DNA from: Oxytricha trifallax
Taxonomy: Eukaryota > Ciliophora > Spirotrichea > Sporadotrichida > Oxytrichidae
DNA: 64,000 nt
Direction of reading: 5' to 3'
Assembly: GCA_000711775.1 (NCBI GenBank)
Contig: ARYC01017518.1
Location: 1-64,000, forward strand
Below, piece after piece: positions 58,129-64,000 of the stretch (positions are counted from its first letter, which is position 1; every line of letters starts with the position of its first letter). The notes beneath the pieces were generated by a model. It searched no databases. It had not been told where the DNA came from and saw only the letters and a program-made list of their open reading frames with translations. The position numbers and the translations under genes are program-made.

Positions 58129-58264
58129 AACAAGCTTCAATAATCTTCCTAGTGGGTAATAACGAAAGCTTTGAGTCGGATGTGCAATGATTGGAAATTA
58201 AAAGATTATTTATATATCTTTATATTTATATAATGATCCCTCGATATAATAGTTTTATTAATTA

Positions 58265-58573
58265 AACCTACATCAAGTCACATCCTTAAGCATAAGATTA
58301 TCCGAAATTTTAATAGAAAACAAAAACAGCGGGGTAGTCATTCTCTCCATTGATTACATAGACTAGGCTGATATCCTCAAAGATATAAACTAAATTATGG
58401 CTTGTGATTAAATTAAATAAGATGCTTGCTCACTCCTCCCAAAAAGTAAACATGCTATTGGTTACAATATTGTTTTCGCTGAGAAGTATAGAGATTCAAC
58501 ACACTAAATGATGAATTCTTATTCTACTATATCGCTAGAGTTAAAAAGATGCTTGAAGTTACATAGGCAATGA
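58265..58573 (+). CDS. Coding fragment of unknown protein, about 102 codons
   Basis: An open frame ending at TGA 58571-58573: VTSLSIRLSEILIENKNSGV, VILSIDYIDQADILKDINQI, ACSLLPKSKHAIGYNIVFAE, KYRDSTHQMMNS. Protein-like with even residue use and TAA/TAG as Gln. There is no ATG at the left edge, so it is an internal or truncated piece. Family unknown. Confidence 0.4.
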
Positions 58574-60303
58574 CAGTCTCATTATTAACTAGAACTTCAT
58601 CATGATATAAGGGGATATCATTGATTAACTTTTAATATAATCTTACTGAAAAAATGTATAATATTTTAAATATATCAATCTTTAAAATATAAAAAATTTA
58701 TAAATAATAATATATAAGATTATGATAGCATAGCAGCTCCTGAAATATGGAATAGACTATGATGAAGAGGAGAAACTTCAAAAACAAGAAGGACTCTTAA
58801 ATAATAAAACAATTCAAACAGCTGGATTAGCCTAATGAATAAGAAGATTACTTAATTGCTTAACTCCAATATCTGGATTAATAAAAGGCTCACAATAAAT
58901 CTATTGATTTACTGAAAAAGAAATACTTTCCTCAAATCAGGACCCCTAGATACTTATGATAGTGTTGTTATCTTCAATCATATACATTTGTTTTGTTCTT
59001 GGTTATTTATTCTTATAACTTCTTGAAAGATGGAAATTTTAGATTAATATCACCTAAAATTTTCACATTCCCAAAAACCTATGCACTACTGCTTACATAA
59101 TGCTGATGGTCTCGTTGGTAAATACAATAACACACTAAGTTTTAATATTAATTATATTAAACAAATTAGAATGAACAATAGTAAATAATGATTTTTTTCA
59201 CTGATAACTAGACAAAAGCTAATTACAGAAACGTGCATAGAACAATTAGATTTATATAAGACATCTTAAATAAAAAACTCATTTAATTGTTTAATATTCG
59301 ATATATTAAATTGTTGACGAATCGTTCACTCAATCATAGTGACATAGTCTTATGATATTAGGAATCTTTTTTTTTCTAATGACAAATAAAGATTGTTGGA
59401 GATAATTTTAATTTATTATTGAAGTGACAATGTATTATATTTAAAATCAGGGTTCTTCTTAAAGAATTAAAGTCCAATATTTAAGATAGCTAAAAAGAAC
59501 AGAAAGTAATAAGCTAAACATAACAATTAATGGATTGCAATAATTTATATTCTCGTGGAAAGAGAATGGGAATTCCATGATTAAAAAATATTACTATTTA
59601 AAGGATTTTGAGGTTTATATGCTATGATGTCAGCTGAGAAATTTTATATGAGGGTATAATTGAATAAAAATCACAATTTTCTCAACTGTATTAAAGAAAA
59701 TACTAATTTTAACTCACTCATGATAAAAGATTTTGAGGAATTCTCAGGTGAAGGTGAAAATACAATTTTTATCATGATTTTTAAAGTGTTAACTATGCCA
59801 ACAACTTTTAAGAATGCCTATCTCTAGTATTTCTAATTATTCTATTATTAATTCCAATCATAGAAAATGTCTTATAACAGCACTTGATATGAGTATTAAA
59901 AATACAAATTCTTCAATCTCGAGATCTTCTATATATTTTATAATAATTTCTCTTTGATTAGGTAGAGGACTTGCGTGATCAGATAAAATTCTATGGTTAA
60001 TTTAAGATCTTATATATTTTTTAATGAACTTTTTCGCCTTTCTAATTATTCTTTTATATATCCTCTTCAGAGAAATTGCCGTATTAAAAATTAAATTTCT
60101 TCACTCTCATGATTTAATCGTAACACGCAGGCAGAGAAATCCAAAATTTAAACTTAATTCTATTTTTTAGGATTGTAATTTTTATCAGAGTTAAAGTCAG
60201 ATTTCTAAAACTTTTGCTAATTTTAAATAATATTATTATTTAAGCACTTTAAATATCAATTTATTATAAATTTATTGAATTATAACTATTTAAAATTGCT
60301 TTA
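58574..60303. other. AT-rich stretch without a supported gene
   Basis: Possible short Lys/Asn-rich plus frames near 58720-58900 are too compositionally biased to accept. Several near-identical segments about fading ATTTCTCT...CTC(A/T)TGAT(A/T)AAA occur at 59690-60130 (CTCATGATAAAAGATTTTGAGG, ATCATGATTTTTAAAG), suggesting weak direct repeats. Confidence 0.35.
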
Positions 60304-60594
60304 TTGATTAAACAGAAAGTTAGCTTAAATATTTCTCCATATAACGTAGCTTCTCAAGTCTCTTTTTCTACTTTGGGAGATGAATTCCACAAGAATGTAG
60401 TTTTGAAGATTATGGCAAAACTCACTGCGACCTTGATAGCAACTAACAATATATTCCCATTTACTTTTAGAGAAATTTGTATTTTAGCAATTAATGCATC
60501 CAGTATTTTCTTCTAAACCAAACGATGTCCAACTCACTTATTTGGAATATCTATCCTGAAAAAAAGAGAAATGTCAAAACATAAATGATTATCA
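60304..60594 (+). CDS. Hypothetical small ORF
   Basis: Plus frame of about 95 codons with TAA as Gln: VSLNISPYNVASQVSFSTLG, DEFHKNVVLKIMAKLTATLI, FPFTFREICILAINASSIFF. Moderately hydrophobic, no family match. Further hydrophobic plus frames follow to about 60880. Could be a remnant of a membrane protein gene. Confidence 0.3.
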
Positions 60595-61029
60595 GTAGAG
60601 TGAGTATGTATTCTAGCACTTATTGGATTTCTTACTGATTCATTTATAGTGCTTGCAATATCATTCAGATATATTATACTTTTGATAATATTGATTTATT
60701 AATGGTTTACCTTATCAAATCAGTCATTTATTATATCCATTGTAGGATTTGAGCATTTGATTTTAACATAATAAATCTTTGCTAATCCTTTGTTTATTTG
60801 CACTTACTAATGGTTGTTTAATAATGACAGTTCTGCTTCTATTAGTCCATATTCTTTAGGTTAGTATTCTTTCATATTTTAAATGTTAAAAAAGTAAATT
60901 CAAAATTATATCTTTTAATTTAAAGATCTTCCCATCTCTCTTTACTTCCTTTATTCCCATTACTCATTCAGAGAATACATCAGGTAGTTGACAAGCACAC
61001 AAGCATTAATCCATAAGATAATAAAATGC
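60595..61029. other. AT-rich stretch, weak hydrophobic frames only
   Basis: Hydrophobic plus-strand frames (for example ALIGFLTDSFIVLAISF) could continue the ORF at 60304 after a shift. Not firmly supported. Confidence 0.3.
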
Positions 61030-61386
61030 ATGAATATCAACTCCAGCATTCCTAAAGGAGCTATCCGGATTATAATTTGCCACTTTTGGATTCCGAGCAA
61101 GGTGAAATCATACTCCTCAACGATCTCTACTGGTAGTGGTAACTACGGCATAGTTCCTATTTAGTACTAATTTCCAACTGAACCTGAATCTTCTATTTAA
61201 TACCTGCTAATTTCGGGTTAATACGTTGTGATCTATACACCAGATAACACTCACATAATTCTTACTAAGCCCTCACCTAAACAATAAAATTAAATAAAAC
61301 AATAAGTAAGTCTATTATATGTAAGTGAAATGGAAGCTACAGACAACACAAATATTAGGATACTGATTATTCTCCAAGGGAAATGA
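61030..61386 (+). CDS. Hypothetical protein, 118 codons
   Basis: ATG 61030 to TGA 61384-61386 with several TAA/TAG as Gln. The first 85 residues are protein-like, with beta-strand-type alternation: IRIIICHFWIPSKVKSY, STISTGSGNYGIVPIQYQFP, ESSIQYLLISGQYVVIYTPD, THIILTKPSP. It is richer in GC than its surroundings. Family unknown. It may be a small macronuclear-destined segment. Confidence 0.4.
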
Positions 61387-61684
61387 GAAAAAAGATAAGT
61401 AAATTTCTGTAAACCAGTCTTGGTCATCAGGCGCATTTAGAGAAAATTTGAATATTTAAGTTTATGATTATTAGAAATAAAGAATTTTGGATATGTTATA
61501 ATAATAATAATATGTTATAATAAAAATATCAAAAAATTAATAAAATAAAAAAAGAGAGGGAGACTTAGCGGTTTAAAGATGGAAGAAAAAGCAAAATGTA
61601 CTGGAAAAAGAAGGAAGCTACCCGGACACATAAAAAGTGAGGAATGCACGAAACAATAGCAGCAGAAAATGATCTAAGATTATT
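61387..61684. other. Spacer upstream of the LINE
   Basis: Purine-rich on the plus strand near 61540-61670 (AGAGAGGGAGACTTAGCGG, GGAAGAAAAAGC). This could be the 5' untranslated part of the LINE. No frame accepted. Confidence 0.4.
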
Positions 61685-64000
61685 ATGAATATTCAAAACG
61701 AACTCTAACCAATTAACTCTAAAAAGACCAAAACGCTCAAGTTAGTAATAATAATAACTACAAATACTTGAACAAATTTTCTATTCCATTTGAAAACAAT
61801 CGACAGCTTCATTTCTTTCAACCACAGTGAGAAGCTGATGGATGGGTCAGAAGAAACGAAAGATTTGCAAAGAACCAGCGAAGTATATAGAAGGGTAGAA
61901 GTAATAAACAACAAAAGACAAATAGCAGCTCAATTTATAGAACTAAAGATATGCTTTCTAAACGTAAGAGGATGGAACTCCAAATTGGAGTAAGATTAAA
62001 TGATGAGAGAAATAGAAGGAAAAAATACAGACTTCATAAGCCTCGTAGAAACGAGGTTACAAAAAATATAGGGTAATACTAATCAAAACATGACACAAAC
62101 ACAATTAGCAAGAAATGGAGGGATATTAACTCTCAACAATGGGAAGTTTTAAATGAAGAAAGTAAAGACACTTAAGTAATATTTAACATGGAAAATTCTG
62201 AATGTCGAAGGTTACCCTTTACATATAACCACCATAAACATACCGCCATATTAAAATGAGGAAATGAAGGAACTTCAGAACAGAGTCATTTACATAATCA
62301 GATCAATAAAACAAAAATGTGACAAACAAAGACTAATAGTGATGTGAGACTTCAACTTCCACATTAGAGAGCTAAGCAAAAGACTAAGGAAAGAAGTGCT
62401 AAAAAGGAATCGATACCAGAAGGAGTGGAGACTCACACAAGAGGCTATTAACTAGATTAGATTTTCTCAAATGTAGAGACTATCTAATGGGAATTAGATC
62501 TACTTAGATTAACAGACCACAAACTACCACAAGTAAAACTAAAGATAAAATTTCACGAAAATAATTTGAAGATGACGGATAGAGAAAAGACAATAAGGAT
62601 ATCAGACGTTAGAAAGTAATGTTGGAAAACGATCATAGAGGAAGGTAAAAAAATAAAAGCAGAAGACTTAGAATAACCAATAAGAAAATGTTTTGAGGAT
62701 AAATTAGAAAAAACAAATCAAAACAAAGAATTGGTACTAACAACCTCCGAAATTGGCTGTTAAGAATAACATATCAAGCAACAACAACACATACTTGGAC
62801 ACCAAGGAACAATGGAAAGAAGCGATTAGAGATATGGAACATTGTTTGGGAAGAAACGACCTTAAAGGTTTCTTCTACCTAGTAAAAAGATTAACAAAAA
62901 ACAAAAAGTAAACACAACCAATAAAAGGATTAAGAGTGAGAGACGAAAGGGTGTAGCCTGGAGAACAAACCATGAAAATAATAGTAGAACAATACAACCA
63001 ACTATTTAAGGATGACAGGAGTCAAAACGAGACGCAATTATAGGTGAAACAATGCGATGCAGCAATGATAAATGAACCAGTTACATTGGACTTCTGTAAT
63101 GACACAGACGTTTTACAAAGTATTACATAATGCAACTTCAATTAAGCAATAGGACAAGACGGGTTCGATGGAAAAAAGCTAGAAGTTAGATAAGCTTAAG
63201 AAGGTAGCTAGCAAGAAGGTAGCTGAATGGATTAACTGCGGGAAATTCCCCAAATATCTGAAAGAGGGAAGACTAGTCCTGTTGGGCAAGAACCAAGGGG
63301 AGCAGTACCTAGAAATCAACAACACAAGACCTATAGTAATAAACTCACACTTAAGTAAAATATTAGAAAAAGTAATAATTAACAAACTACCAGAACAAAA
63401 GAGTGAATTACTAGATTAAAAGAAAACAAAAGCACTCACCTAAATCTTATTAAACTTTTTTATCATATCAAAGATTTGAGGAGGAACAGTAAAAGTAGAG
63501 AATCATATCTATTCATAGACCTATAAAAAGCATATGACTCTGTCTGGAAAGACAAACTATTACAAATCCTATAGAAAAGAATAAAATCTGAATAAGACAA
63601 ACAATTGGTAAGATTGATTGAAGAACTTTACCAGGACGAAAAGATTGTGTATGAGAGAGAGAGGAAATAAGAGCAGAGAAAGGTGTTACCTGAGGAAGCA
63701 GACTGTCTTCGATGCTCTTCAATATATATCTACAAGACGCCATTTACTCTAAAAAAGACCTAAAAGCATTAATCTAATAAGGGAAATTATTAGCTTTGCG
63801 GATGATATTCTCATAAATGTAAAAAGTAAACATCAAATGATTAAAATAGTAGAGTGCTTCAAGGAAATAGAAATGACCTACAACTTAAAACTTAACCAAA
63901 AAATACTGTGTTTATGAGTGATTCTAAAGAATTCAAAGATATCGAGATGATTAAAGAAATTGCAAAACTTCGGACAAGTTAAATATCATGGGATGAACAT
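61685..64000 (+). mobile_element. Non-LTR (LINE) retrotransposon ORF2: AP endonuclease + reverse transcriptase, decayed, cut by window end
   Basis: The endonuclease domain reads LKICFLNVRGWNSKLE, DFISLVETRLQKI, RNGGILTLNNG, LHITTINIPPY, then LIVM-TGA-DFNFH (TGA at 62345-62347), where GDFN is expected. After a Lys/Gln-rich linker the reverse transcriptase begins with NQAIGQDGFDGKKL, GRLVLLGKNQG, NTRPIVINSHLSKILEKVII, then FIDLQKAYDSVWKDKLLQIL (near 63515-63575), GVT-TGA-GSRLSSMLFNIYL (for the canonical GVPQGS), and SFADDILINVKS (near 63795), the catalytic xADD. Order and motifs are those of L1/RTE-type LINEs. Several frameshifts and TGAs show that this copy is dead. The 3' end lies beyond the window. 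Confidence 0.9.

Noticed and set aside
1-64000. Alternative code with TGA as Trp (as in some karyorelicts and Condylostoma)
   Set aside because: All conserved Trp positions I could identify use TGG, while in-frame TGAs occupy non-Trp positions.
1-64000. CRISPR arrays, bacterial promoters, ribosome binding sites, operons
   Set aside because: None seen, and not expected in a ciliate genome. The only regular short tandem array (48251-48370) has no spacers of unique sequence.

Overview
The window looks like germline (micronuclear-type) DNA of a ciliate that reads TAA and TAG as glutamine and uses only TGA as stop. With TAA/TAG read as Gln, long frames with recognisable domains appear: a DD34E transposase, an MT-A70 methyltransferase, a SecA-like ATPase, a LINE endonuclease/reverse transcriptase and EF-hands. 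With the standard code they break up. The sequence is strongly AT-rich, gene-poor and full of decayed mobile elements and long inverted repeats. A G4T4-type tract (41391-41405) fits the telomeric repeat of spirotrich/hypotrich ciliates (Oxytricha, Stylonychia and relatives). The species cannot be fixed from the window alone.

Layout. 1-515: 5' part of a clean minus-strand gene running off the left edge. 1525-5799: an old element remnant with ORF-H (+) converging on a long decayed SecA-like helicase gene (-). 5.8-16.1 kb: mostly AT-rich DNA with a 344-bp MITE, two or three weak ORFs and a SINE-like GC-rich island. 16.1-18.97 kb: gene-like fragments (MORN exon with a 39-nt intron, YHYH-type secreted protein, EF-hand protein), all broken. 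19.5-24.6 kb: two decayed minus-strand genes. 24.8-25.3 kb: GC-rich island. 26.7-29.5 kb: a MITE and a 460-bp foldback. 29.9-32.3 kb: decayed gene of a membrane or secreted protein.

33.3-39.8 kb is the centrepiece. A reading frame is interrupted by a 5,285-bp element (34071-39355) with palindromic ends AGGAGTAAAAATTAAC...GTTAAAATTTACTCCT and flanking TTA duplications. Removing the element plus one TTA rejoins the host frame. The element carries a zinc-finger/MT-A70 methyltransferase gene, a 522-codon DD34E transposase gene, an ORF-H homologue and a nested 1-kb foldback. A coiled-coil gene and the G4T4 tract follow.

42.2-49.8 kb is a repeat-rich stretch: two MITEs of the TA-target family, degenerate direct repeats, a nested giant palindrome with G/C tracts (44876-47036), and a 1.63-kb foldback with a 9-bp target duplication and a palindromic GAATTC-core tandem array. 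50.7 kb has a small structured element. 52.07-53.75 kb is a GC-rich decayed gene locus sharing sequence with the 17-18 kb locus. 54.7-58.6 kb holds an intact 431-codon ORF and further coding fragments. 61.69-64 kb is a LINE retrotransposon cut by the window edge.

All translations were done by eye. Frames, frameshifts and homologies need computational confirmation. Because only TGA is a stop in this code, long open frames occur fairly often by chance, so unrecognised ORFs are graded cautiously.
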